Shown in pieces: positions 1-12,200 of a DNA stretch of 64,000 nt (its first letter is position 1; every line of letters starts with the position of its first letter). The position numbers and the translations under genes are program-made. The stretch is from Cinclus cinclus. Its lineage: Eukaryota; Chordata; Aves; Passeriformes; Cinclidae. Location: assembly GCF_963662255.1 (NCBI RefSeq), contig NC_085050.1:8179334-8243333 (forward strand). The letters run 5' to 3'. A model generated the notes under the pieces. The model did not search any database. It saw only the letters and a list, made by a program, of their open reading frames with translations, and was not told the DNA's origin.

Positions 1-133
1 GCACACATGCAGGTGTGGGTGCCTGGTAAGATGGAGTTTCTCCTGGGAAGGTCTCTGAGTATTCCTCCTCTGTACTGCTAAATTCCAAATTTGCTGCTGT
101 GACAGTGATGTCTTCTTCTGCCTCTCTCCGCAG

Positions 134-222
134 GCCGTCCCTGTGTTGACTGCCACGCGTTCGAGTTCATGCAGAGGGCGTTGCAGGATCTGAAGAAGAC
201 AGCGTATAACCTCGACACGCGG
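134..222 (+). CDS. NICOL1: NICOL1 (C4orf48) internal coding exon
   Basis: This exon carries the first half of the mature domain of NICOL1, a small secreted neuropeptide-like protein. In mammals it is reported to bind NELL2 and to act in testis-to-epididymis (lumicrine) signalling, and it is also expressed in brain. It starts after a pyrimidine-rich acceptor (CTGCCTCTCTCCGCAG) and ends at GTATGT. Two bases finish a split codon, then 29 codons run RPCVDCHAFEFMQRALQDLK followed by KTAYNLDTR. I recognise this from memory as nearly the same as the vertebrate C4orf48 core, with its CxxC pair and FEFMQRALQDL helix. The split codon fits Ser or Gly before RPC. The signal-peptide exon is not seen and should lie left of position 1. 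The exon ends in phase 0 and joins the exon at 3989 exactly. A paralogue or pseudogene is unlikely because the splice sites and frame are intact. Confidence 0.85.
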
Positions 223-3200
223 GTATGTGCTCCTGCAGGAATGCTTTCCCTTAGCCTATATCTCCCAGCGGCCAGGCTTGCCTGTCTGGGCACAGCAGAC
301 ATGACATCTCTGCTGACTCACTCCCACCCCAGAAAATAGGTTTATACCAAGCACAGATTATTTTTCACAGTCTGCAGAGGTTCATTAATGATCATCTAGT
401 CTGACTTCTTACATAACAACCTAAGGAATTACCTCAGACAGCCTCTGCACCAAAGGGAGAAGGAAAGAAGATGTACGAAGGAGAGGAAAACAAGACAGAT
501 GATTTATTCTCTGCCTCACAACATTGTTTCCAGGCTGTGGACTCGCTGTTCACTGGGCAGGGACAGGAAGGAGCAGGACAGCGAGAAGGTGGCAGGCAGG
601 GCTGGCAGAGGAAAGGGAAGCACAAACACACACTCCCATTACTCACGGATTGATACTTCACGAAAAAGGGAGAAGCACAGTTTTTCTTCTATTTATCACA
701 GCGCACAGGGGATTCTGCCACTTCGTGTGCCAGTCTCGAGAGATCTCAGTGGACAAAAGCAGGGGGTGTTAAATGCCCTGATTTTAGTAATTCATTCATG
801 TGTGGGTTTGTAAATATGTGCAAACTGGCTGGGGTAGGATTTACCGCAGTGGTTCTGCTGCTGTCTGAAGTTTGCAAGAGGCAAGAGGTCTCTCTCCTCT
901 AATAAAGCCCCTCCATGCATGCCTTGTCCTTACCTCTCCTCCCTTTGAGCAGGGCCATCTCTCTTGGCAGGTGACAAGGGTTCATTGTTCTTCTACAGTC
1001 ACACTCAAATTGTCATTCCCAGCAAAGCCAACCAAAGTGACAAAAAAAATAATTATGTGCCTCAAACCATAAGGCAATTATATAGCTTTGCCTTTGGTTT
1101 CTTATGACCTTGGGCAGCCATGTCAGGCCCTACACAATAAAGTTGGCTTTAAAATGACTTCAGCTTTCTTGAGCTATCAATAGCAAACTGATTAGGACAA
1201 AGTTCTGAGCGTGGGTTACATTCCAAAAGTTTCCCATGCACTGGAGTAATAATAAATAACTCTTAAGTGGTAAAGTGTCAGTAGAGGGGCTTTACCTCCA
1301 GCAGCTGTGCTGGGCTCTTCTGGTGCATAGCAGAGTTCCACCTGTCTGGATTGGGGTCAGCTGAAATGGTTTGTACCCACACATGACATGGCAAGACCAG
1401 GTGCAATTGCAGCTGTGCTGGTTCTTATGCTGTCAACAAGCTTTATGTGGGAAGTTAAAGTTTCTTTTGAATGCAATGGAGGCAGCACAATTCCTTAATC
1501 CCACCCACAGAGGTATTCAGATGTGTCTGTGATGTTTCTTCTGTCTGGAGAGTGGACTGAGGATACAGCATACCAGAGAGCAGCACTGTCTTGGAAGATG
1601 TGAGGCAGAATATAAAGGGAGAAGCTGGTCCCAGGGTGCCACAAGATGAATTTCTGTTCCTGTGAGGACCTGGACAGGTCTGACACGCCAAGTCACTGAG
1701 ACAGCTCCCAGTGTTACAGAGTAAGGAGCATAGGAACAGTGCATCACAGAAACAAACAGAGCCAGTTGCTTGTAAGATCACCACCTTAGACCTTGTCACC
1801 TTAGACAACTGAGCTTAATGCTACTAGTAAATGAATTACTGTACAACTTTCCCAGCCTTTGGATTGATACTCCAAATGGCTTCCTATCAGAGATGCTGTG
1901 GTTAAACAGAAATTATTGAGTGATGCAGAGATACTAAAGTGGAATACAGCAGCCAAGGCCCTACAAATGGCTCACTGTGGCCTTCTATACTTTGAAAGGT
2001 AGAGCTTCCATATCCTTACTCCACTGCTGATGCTTGGCTCTTGCTGACCAGCTATAATTTCTCAAGTTTGACACACAAGTAACTTCATTGAATAAATTCT
2101 AAGTCTTGGAAACTGTTCCTACAAGGGCAAGCTCCATGCAGGATTGCTCCTGCATATCAGGGACTTTCTAAGCCAATGTCATCAAGGCCACAATTAATTT
2201 TTGTAATTGATACTTCTCTTTCACAGCCTTTCAGTTTGCAATTGAGTGCTCCCAGAGCTGCTCTTCCTGCCTGTAAATAGTCCTGAGTGAAGCCCAGGCA
2301 GAGTTTGTGGTAGCAGTGACAGCTTGTTGGCATTACTGTGAAATCCAATAAGCCTGTTTGATGTTAAGATGATTCTATGATTTCTCCCGAACTCCCAACA
2401 ATGGGAGCATTCACTCATCCAAGATTTCATTGTGCAGGCGGGGGAGCAGTGTTTAACAGCTCCTGCCATTGTGCTAAGCTGATAAGTGAAACCAGGCAAG
2501 GAATGTGAACAAGCCTTCTTTAATGCAAAGGTGGATGTCAAAAGTTTGGGTTGAGGAGGATATAGGGCTGGGTAGGGGAGGGAAAGCTGTTCTGGAGCAG
2601 CCTGTCCTGCACAAGCTTGCAGTCTGAGAAGAAATGAAAAGCAGAGAGTGGGCACTGCTGGGGACAGAGGCACTGCTGACCAAGCAAGGCAGGAGGGGAG
2701 CAGGACCCGCACAGGAGCGCCCAGCTACTCCTTTGGAAATTGCCTTTTTCAATTTGCCCTTTTCTGTGTCTGATGTACAAGACATGATGAGGAGGTATCA
2801 GGTCAGAGGAACACCAGCAGGCTGAAGACCTTACTGTTTCACAGAGCTTGGAGATAATTTCTTAACAAGTGGGTTTCAACCTCTAATGGGTTTTTGCAGT
2901 GCAGATGGGAAACAAATTCACTTTGAATTTAAGCCCACTAAATTATTTTTTTCTCTGCTCAAGAAACTCTTCAAAGCCAGTCTGCAAACTGCTTGAGGGA
3001 CCACAGACCACAGGGTGGAAACCACAAGATATGCTCAGGAAGAATTTTCTCTTCAGTCACAACTGCACTTGCTGATGTAAATTCCTTGCACCAACAATTT
3101 TGAGCCTCATGAGAAATTGGGTTCTGAAACAACGGTGCCATGCCTTTGTAAGATTCAACCTTTGTTTTTCCAAAAGTGTGACAAGAATCCACAAAATATT

Positions 3201-3988
3201 TAAGTTATTTGATCACAATTAAATAAATGATACTTGAATATCTTTAAAGTTCTAAAATTAATTCCCCCTCCCCCCCCCAATATACAGAGGAGAAAAAAGC
3301 TTGGAAATGCTTTTCCACTAAGGAGTGCCAAATACAACAGCAAGTAATTTAAAATTATGTATATTGGGAATGGTTTTTAAGCTTTCAATCAAGTACTGAT
3401 AATAAAACCACTGTCAGTAATTTAACTCAGATTGAAATAGGAACCACACAATCAGACCTAGATCTGCCTGAAAGATCATGAGTTTCAGACAAATGGGTTA
3501 GACTGACAGCTGGATTGAACTCAGAGTTGTTCTAGAGAAGCAGCAGTGTAACTGAGAGCACAACTGGCTCTTCAGCACTTGCTATCTCATGCAATTAAAT
3601 GATACAGGACTGAAGGTATGGTCAACAGGAACCCATCAATCACCATGAAGGAATTAAGAGCAGTGCAGTTGAAAGTGGAATTTGTCGCAGCACATATAAA
3701 GGACACCTTAATAATTTTGACAGCCAACTCCCTAGAAGTTAACTGTGAAAATAAAAACATTCAAACTATAAAAATACTCTCCCTGCATCTCAGTCCTGAA
3801 TATACTAATTTCATCACTTTTTCTGGATGAAAACCAGCACTCATAACTATGATTTTTCACTCAGCAGAGCACCTTGGCTACAGCTGTGCAGAGGGATTAG
3901 ATGTAATCAATTATATACCCTTTTAAAGCAATATATTCATGGGCTTTGATTTCATGGGCTTTTGTTGTTTTTTTTTTTTTTTTTTCAG
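223..3988 (+). other. NICOL1 intron
   Basis: This is a 3.77 kb intron bounded by GTATGT at 223 and an 18-T tract plus CAG ending at 3988. I see no coding exon in it on either strand; its open frames overlap each other on both strands and resemble nothing. A C-rich run lies near 3264-3278. A 14-bp direct repeat (TTCATGGGCTTT core, about 3937-3965) lies just upstream of the polypyrimidine tract, where the branch point should be. No CR1 or LTR copy is recognisable. Confidence 0.8.
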
Positions 3989-4054
3989 ACAGAAACCCTC
4001 TTCCTGAGAGCAGAAAAGAGAGGTCTGTGTGATTGCTTTCGTGCAATACACTGA
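3989..4054 (+). CDS. NICOL1: NICOL1 (C4orf48) terminal coding exon with stop
   Basis: This is the last coding exon of NICOL1: 21 codons plus TGA at 4052-4054. It follows a very long pyrimidine run (about 18 T, then CAG) and opens in phase 0, matching the phase-0 end of the exon at 134-222. The translation begins TETLFLRAEKRGLCDCF and ends RAIH, which aligns with the known TETLLL...CxCW-type tail of vertebrate C4orf48. The CDC motif supplies the second cysteine pair, so the four cysteines expected to form two disulfides are all kept. The seen part of the protein is 50 residues plus a split codon, consistent with a total of about 90-100 residues once the leader exon is added. Differences from the mammalian tail (Phe for Leu, an Ile-His end) look like normal divergence. 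Confidence 0.82.
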   Translation, partial: TETLFLRAEKRGLCDCFRAIH

Positions 4055-6275
4055 AATAAGCACTGGGATTTGGCCTATGGACATTTATTCATTTAAAAAA
4101 TGCTATTCAGTAAATTACAGGAAGATACAGAGTGCAAGTTGTGCCCCACCATACAGAAAATCATTTTTATCAAAACAGGTATTTCTTAGATTATTTTTGC
4201 TTTGTTGTGGTTTTATCATTACTCTATGTGATATTGCATCTGCTGAAATGTCAAGAGAAGAAACAGTGCCAAAGTCTTGCTTATGGATTTTATACAAGGA
4301 TAGCATCCTGCTTTTTTGGTATTTCGAGCCAAAAATTGTCCTTGGACTCTCAGGCCAACCTCTTGGCTTATGTGAATAGCCATAGATCTGTGAAAGTCAG
4401 TGAAGTAAATTTTTAAAATGTATTTATAGAAGAATAATATGAAAAGGAAGCTACTTTGCCATGATGCATAGATAAACATTTACAAACAAGCAGATTTGGC
4501 ATTATATAGAAATTAATAGTTATCACCGACTGCTTGGCAGTCCAAGGAAGGAATTTGTTCCCTAATTGTATCAATAGTCCAGTGCACAGCAAACACAGTA
4601 ATCTGTCTCACAATTTTAATTTCTTCAGAGCCACACAGTAGCTGTGATCTTTTTTGGAGAGATTTATTAAGTATCTAATGTGATCAGTAACATTTGTAAT
4701 CACATGAATACTGCCTGGCAGCTGAACTGATTGCATGTGCCAAAATCTTCTGGAGAAGTGTCTTTCATTAAACAAATCACATGCTGGATTGAACCACTCA
4801 AACTGGCCTCTACAGAGAGTTTTGGCAGAGAGCCCACGCAACGCCTGCCTGCCCAGGAGTGTCTTGTAAATTGTACTTTGGGAAATACTTAAATTCTACC
4901 AAAAATGGTCCTTAGCCCTTGCATGGACTCTGCACTCTGTCAAGGTGGGTTACAGTGCTGATGCTATTCGAATTCCTGCTGCAGTGTGAGACAGGAGAGA
5001 GCAAAACAATTCAAGCAGTGTAGTAGTAGTAGGAGACAAGATTGTGCCTTGTTAGTCTTTAAAAGAAAATAGCTAATCCTTTCTCATTGTTTGCATTTTT
5101 TTCCTTTATTTTGGGAAGGAGAACAGAAAATGGCCCCAGTAGAAAATTCCTATTGATAATAATAAGTTTTTCATTGGGCTTAAAACATCATCCCCAAAGT
5201 AGAGATTTTTGTATCAGCTTGAGCATCTATGTACAGGCTAGAAACTTATATACAAACAAGAACATTGGAGCAGGAGCAACAAAAAAGTGGTTTTCAAAGT
5301 CATTTTACTAATTCTTGTTAGTCTGCCTGACTTTCCATAAGTGGCTGTGTTTTTAATATTTTGCTCTCAGCTTGCTCAGTAAGTTAGGATGGAAGCTATC
5401 TCTATATTTTCTAACTGCTTCTCTCCCATTTTGTCTACATCAAACACAAGGAAATAGGGAACTTTGACCCACTGCAGACTTACGATTTCATGTGCAGTCA
5501 TACTCAGTAATACAAAGGACTAAGTTGCTATATATTTTGCCAAAGTTGTTTGAAAGGCATGTGGTTCTCAGGAAGGAAAAGCTTCCTTGCACCTGCATTT
5601 CAAATAAGAAATCTGCTTTGTCCTTTGTAGTATTCCAGCAAACCCCTTTGTAGGTCCTTGGGACCTGTTTTGTGTACAAGAGAAGGAGCATGACACAGCA
5701 GCAGCTCCCTTCTGATACATCACACTGCACTGTGGCACTGGTCAATAGAGCAATAGAGGTTTTCCTCAAAGAACACATTTTATTGTACAAAGAAAACAGT
5801 AGGATTAACACAACTTCCTTGCAAAATACCAGCCTTTGGCTTCTTTACTCCCATTTATATTTGGAGCAAAGTAGTGCACAGCTTTTGAGCCAGTTTTTTG
5901 CAGGACATGGTGTTCCAGCACTGAACCTGTGAATTATCCAGCAGAGCTCCCCTTTTCAGGGGGCAGCATGTCTATGGTTTGGTATTGGTATTGTGCATGC
6001 TTATTCTGCTGCTACCCTAAAGAATCTTGCAAAGTCCTGTTACGAGAACTGGGGGTTTATTTTCATGTTTTCATTTAGAAAAATGGTTGCTCACAGTTGA
6101 GTTTTGATATACACAGCTTGTTACAACAGAAAGGTGGAATGAATGACAAGTGGATGTTGTCTGACTCCCAAAGGGATCAGAGTGACACTGCAACTTTATG
6201 GTTGTAACAGAGTGATTATTCTGTACTTCTCTTTGTCTGTAATACAACACAATAAAGGGCAAGATGCATTATAGT
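4055..6275 (+). other. Putative NICOL1 3' untranslated region
   Basis: This stretch follows the NICOL1 stop codon and is AT-rich with no plausible coding exon. The first AATAAA after the stop is at 6251, followed by a GT-rich stretch (TTTGGTGTGCTTTG) of the sort found downstream of cleavage sites. If used, the 3' UTR would be about 2.2 kb. An ATTAAA at 4767 could give a shorter form. The 3' end is inferred, not seen in transcripts. Confidence 0.4.
6251..6256 (+). promoter_or_regulatory. Candidate polyadenylation signal AATAAA
   Basis: AATAAA lies about 2.2 kb after the NICOL1 stop, with a GT-rich element 25-35 bases downstream. Another AATAAA near 6468 is followed by TTTTGTGAGTTTC and is an alternative. 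It is assigned to NICOL1 only because no other plus-strand gene end is recognisable nearby. Confidence 0.35.
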
Positions 6276-9200
6276 ATTTGGTGTGCTTTGTTTATTTGAC
6301 AAACCGATGGTGCTTATGCATTAATTAATGTCTGTTCTGTAATTACGTAGAAAATACACAAAGAAGAAATTCTGGTTTTAATGCAAAAATAAATGCATTG
6401 CATCTGGGCTAAATGTATTAATATATTCTTATTTGCTGAAGTAGAAAATTCAACTCACTCTTATTTGAAATAAAGGTACAACAATGATTTTGTGAGTTTC
6501 TTTAAGGACCCCTTACTCTATACTGGGTGTTTTTGATAAAGTTCCTTATAATTGCAGGATGGCATGAAGAAAAAAATTGAGTTAGATAGTTTTAATTTAT
6601 TTTTGCTCAGGAAGTTAATTTAAATTCAGAACCCCTTGAGTCTCCATTTATTAGCAGAAACCATGTATTTTGCAGAAGGATTTAATTGCAGGAGTGCCTT
6701 AAGCAGAAAGTTTTTTCTCCCACCTAACACTTCCAGTGGTTTTTTTGCTGCAGACCCAAGGCAGTTCTTGTAACCTTTTGAAGCCAAATTGTGTCTTCTC
6801 TTCTCTTGGTGCAGTGCTGCTGCTGCTAGCCCTGGGCACGTGGCATTTGTACACAGGGTGGAATGCAGGTGGTAGCCTGTGAAAGTCACAGCCAAGTCCT
6901 CCCTGGAAGAGAAATGGTATAATCATGTTAGTGTGCTGCTGTCTCTGGGCAGGTAAGGTGACAGAGAAATCCTAATAATGATCCCCACATCTCCAGAGCT
7001 TCTCATACCTGAGCCAGTGCCTTCTTTGGGTGTAATTCTGTGTATATTCTAAGTCAGTAGTTTTGAACTGAGTCTCAGAACAACTCTCTGAAGACATGTC
7101 TGGACTTCATTCTGGAAATGGAAACACAGTTTACCTTGCTTCTTATGTAGAATCCTGTTGGGTAACATCAAAGCTCAGTAGTGTTATTGCTAGCTGAATG
7201 TAGCTGGTGAATGGGCCCTGTAATACTCTGAAAATCCTGTGGAATACCCTCTCCAGATGGAAACCTCATATTTAGAAACCAGTTATGTCTCTGTACCCAG
7301 AACTAGTCTGTAGGTAGCTCCTGGGTGATCTGAGCATTCGATACACATTCCCCATTTTCAGAGAAATAAAGTGTGGAAGTAGTTCCTTTAAGAGTGACCA
7401 TGTGGTTTCTGTGCCCTCCTCTGCACCTGCCAGGCTGGAACCCAAAGACAAGAGCTCCTCCTGTAGCAGTGGGACTCATGGTTTGCACACAGATCTCACC
7501 CCGATGAGACAAAGCACTTGCTGAGCTGAAGGAGGCTAACAGGAATCCCAGCTCAGTTCAAAGTTTAGTTCAAAGGTAATTTAAAAGCAAAGAGCTCTGA
7601 GGTTGTTGAGCCTTTTGTGAGGCAGAGAAGCATAAAGGATATTTTCTCTTTGGAACTTTGCCCTTTCCCTTCTTGGCCTGCAGATAGAGACATCCTTAAC
7701 AAAAACAATGTTCTGCTCAGTCCTTCCCTGGCCAGGACTCAGTGCTTGAGAGAAGAGGGGAGCAAGTGTGGAGGGGAAAAGACACCTGCCCTCTGCAGCC
7801 TGGCTGAGTTCCTGGTAAATCAGGGCTCCTGGCAGAGAAACCAGAGCTGCAGCCTCCCAGGGATTTCTGTGCTGAGCGCAGTAAGCAGGGGCTGCAGTCA
7901 CTCCCTCTGAAGGCAGTGCTGCAGACAAAGTGTCACAGTGGTGCTGGAGGCAGGATTTGAAAAGGGGAGCCCAGAGATTCTGTGTGCACTGGTGCAAAAG
8001 AAGGGATCATTCTCCACACTCTCATCAAGCATGGCATGTGAAATCACCAAACTTTCCAGAACTTGCTTTTGAGAGCTGTGCAATGAAATGCAGATGGAAA
8101 AGGTGGTTGTGAATAATCCCTGTGTTCCTCAGCTGAAGCTGTGCAGAAGATGGGAAGTTTCAGGGAGGCCGCGTGCTGTGCTTGTTCCCAAAGAAGATAT
8201 GGAAGAGACGGAAGCATCATTTGCAAACTGGTACTTGCTGATTTAAAGATTAAAGGGAAATTAATTTGCAGGTGCTCTTACTATCTAAGGAGAAAGGCAA
8301 CACTCACTTATAGAGTGCTCTTTGCAGCAAACATTAAATAGAGGTGGAAAACTAATATTAATTGCAAATACGTATATGTGTGTGTGTGTATAATAGGTAT
8401 AAAATATTTAGCCTCACTTTTGCTGTTTAAAACATTTTGAATAAATAATTCCTGGCTGCAGTGGATGAAGCAGATGGGTCTACTAAAATTCTGAAATGTC
8501 ACTGTGATTTTCCTATGTCTGATTCTGTTTCTGCCTTGGACAGGCCTTGGGGTTCTGTTCAGATCGTGAACCTCCACACAGGCAGAGGAAGGAATTAATT
8601 TTACCCCATATGCTCATGACAATTTGTTGACTGCTGAAGAAGGATCCCACAATAGTGGGGCCTTTGGTCCAATGTGGACATGCTTCTGTGCTCTTTCTGT
8701 GTTTTCTATGTATGCAGCTGGAAAGAGGTTGAAGTTATTAGCTTGCTGAATTCCAGAGGGGAGGAATGAAAAACACCAGGAGGCTCTTAAAAAAATCATT
8801 TAATAGTTCTCATAATTCTTGAGGAAACAGAAGCACATGGTAGACTTTGCAGAAGTCCACTTGCCTCAAAGCTGTGTCATTCCCTCCATCCCTGAGCTGG
8901 GTGGCAAAGGGAAGACAAGTGGATCCTTGAATCATGTCATTGCAGTTGGCACTGAGCTCAAAGATGTTGGTGAGGAAAAACAAAAGGCCCAGTGGCAGCA
9001 CAGAGCAGCCACCCATGATGGCGCTTTAGGCACTGAGGAACTCCAGGTACCTGCTTGCCCTGTGTCTCTAGCAGATAAAAAACAATTAACACTCATGGCA
9101 TTCATAAATGTCCATTATTACATCTCCAGTTCACTGCATCCATCGTTATCTTTCCCATGCAATAGCTCATTTCAGAGAAGTCTCCAGGAAATTATGGACC

Positions 9201-12200
9201 ATATGTTCAGCCTGGCTTGTCTCAATGCATTCTTTGGACTCCATGTCATGGTTCTGTTCATGTTGAAATTGTCAGACCTGTTTTCTCAACACTGTGGCCT
9301 GAAGTCTGCCCTTATATGCCCACATGGGACTCTCCATGATCATCTCACTGAACACCACATGAGGTGACCCAGGCCTGTTTCACAGAACAAAATGCTTTGT
9401 TTCCTCTGTGTGTCTAAAACAGCTGCCTTTTGAATCTCCTACAGATCCCTTACAGCTCCTGTGCCCCATCCCTAGAAATACAGAACAGGGGCCTGAGGAC
9501 TAAAGGAATTTGATCCTATAAATTGTGTTTCTCAAGCTGATCATGAGCTCAAGGTTAAATATTATCCATAGTTCAAGTACTGACCATGTGAAATAGCAAA
9601 CAGAAGCCCAGTCTTTTTATAGTGGTGCAGAAGGTATTTCATCATCTTAAAAGCATTAAGATACTAAAGATAGATGGTGCCTGCAGCATGGATTACTGAA
9701 TATATCTGTTTTTTCTAACTGTTAGTACACCAACCTGCTTTTACCAGTTTGTACATTACAGATGGGGACAGAATGACACATCTTACCTGGACAGATTCTC
9801 TTTACCTCAGATTTCATTCCATATAAATGAATGAGAAAGGAGAGGTAAAACTATGGATCTACAATTCTTTTTCCCCACAGAAAGACAATAATGATAACAA
9901 GTCCATCTTCCCTGATGTTGAATTCTTTTCTTTTTTAATTGCTTATGAAAGTGTGCCTGTACCTCACTACTCAAGGTGTGTGTGTGAGTTGAATGAATAG
10001 CAGACTGTAAAGCATGTAAAGTTCATCATTAGCAGTTTAGTACAAGCCTGAAGAGGAATTTGGAAGGCAGGAATTCTTGAGCTGTGATAGAGCTTTGCCA
10101 CTTGAATGCATTCAGGCACTGCCCCTGTTTCTTTTGCCATCTCTGGCCTCCAAATTAATCAAAGGATAAATATTCTTTCCATAAGAAGAATGCAAGCCAC
10201 TGTGTCTCAACTGTGGATGTATTAAAGGCAAATATTATTGTGTATGAAAATAAAAATTTCTTCAAGTTGCAATTGTTTTAAGATTAAATCAGTAGACATT
10301 ATAACTCTGTCCAACTTCTGGCATTAAAGATACAAAAAATTATTGTCTGTCTAACTATTGTCTGTTTAGCTAACAATTGGGTAATATATATACAGACAAT
10401 AAAGAAATAAGTGTTATACATTTAAGCCATTTATCAAATCACTGATTTTCCTACTTGGAAACTAATGAAAACTTTATTTCAAACTCTGGTCCACATTTCT
10501 AATGCCTCTTTCTGAGCTGTGGATTTTATATTTCCTTTCCCCAAACAATCACATCAGTAAGTTTCAATACCAAGATGTGCCACAGCAAGGAAATACTAAG
10601 GTTATTTTGTAAGCATTCACGATGGAGGACAAAGAAGAAGGTTATAGGTTTCTGTTCAGAGACTTGAGGTAATATGTGATGTACAAGGCCCATCATAATA
10701 TGACCTTCTCTCTCTAAATAAACTGCTGTATATTGCCTGCAAAAGAAAAGTAGCCCATGTCAAATAATGTGTTGAATAGTTGTGATTTTGAATTTGTGAA
10801 GCAATTCTGAAAAATTGATTGTAAGGACTGCAGAATACTTCATTGTTGTGCCAAACCCCCCCCCCCCCCCCCCCAAACAAACATGCAACAAAAGCCAAGG
10901 AGAAGAGACAAAATTTAAAACCTTCTTCATTGCAAATAATCAACTATTTCCCATGTATACAGTTATATAACAGAAGCAAACAACATTGTGATGTAGTTTG
11001 AGTTGGATCTGGATGTAAATGAATTCCTTCAGTGGATTTAATAAATGTTGGACCTTGGTCAGTTATCTAACAGCAAGTGCAAAGATGCAACGCTTGAGGG
11101 AAAAAACCAAAGTCATAGCAAATGTTTGGAAGACAAATATTATAAGCTTGGGAAAATGCATTTAACTGCTTTCTTTTTGACATGAAGTCTGTTTTACACC
11201 ATGTCCATTTAAAACTTTAATTGCACATGGCATGTGAGCAAGTTTTTTGCATTGCCTCCTCAAGATCAATGCTGTAAGCAGAAAGAAACTTTGGACTAAG
11301 TTTATTAAAGAAACTCTCCTTTTGAGTCATGAGGTACAGAAAGGATTCCCTGTCCTTCTAAACTCCTTCTCAGAGAGGAGTATGGATGTGGCTGGGTCCA
11401 ATCCTAGTCCCAGACTTAGTCAAAGGGTTTTATAGATGCAATTGAATCTTTGCTTTATTTTGTTCCGTGGAATTAAGGATGGCAACCCAGACATATTAAT
11501 AAGATTAATTATTTATTTTATTTATTATTCTAATGATACTCATTAGAATAAAAGATCCTAGTCAGAGTTATTTACTGCACAGTATAGATAGTTACAGTTT
11601 CTAGTATAGTGCACTATTTTCTGAAGCATTATTGAAGCAATTATATTAAAGACAGTAAAATAATTATTAATTAGAGCCTGGATATTACTCTCCCATACCA
11701 ACAACTGTGGGAAAATCTCTTTCGCTTGGCCTTGAGGAGCATCCAAACTCATAGGAAAATCTCACAAATGCTCTTAGAAAAGGTTTGTTGTAAGTCCCTG
11801 CCATTAAAAAGTGGGATTTTATAGTATAAAATTATTGACTCTTGGTCAGATGTTTCTGTGCCAGTTGTGTCAGCTCAGCAGCTTTTATCTCAGCAGCTTT
11901 AGACAAATTATCAGTACTATCACTTGTTAGCTCCTTTATCAGTAATTTGCCTGCTACATCCTCACTGGTGCCAGTTTCTGTCAGGAAAACTTGTTCTTCA
12001 CATCCTCAGAATGTTTAACTTTGGGATTGGTGACTCATGCTGGTCTTGGCGTTCTTCAACACCAAAAGCAGTTCAGTGTCCCTTCATTCTCTACCCACTA
12101 CTGATAACTTTTGCAAATAGGGTAAAGTTCCAATTGTTTTAACCCCACATAGTTAAAACAACCTGCTATAATCAGTTGCCATTTAGACCCACAATTTACT

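Noticed and set aside
1..25. Possible end of the preceding NICOL1 exon at the left edge (donor-like CTG|GTAAGA at 26)
   Set aside because: The phase would fit (it gives Gly before RPC), but the encoded residues AHMQVWVP do not look like the known sequence before the RPCVDC core, and only 25 bases are visible.
2361..2381. GATGATTCTATGATTTC resembling a CR1 tail
   Set aside because: Only the tail-like words match. No CR1 body is readable on either side.
8819..9367. 182-codon plus-strand open frame
   Set aside because: No domain or composition bias suggests a protein, and the opposite strand is open in part as well. A frame of this length is expected by chance in 64 kb.
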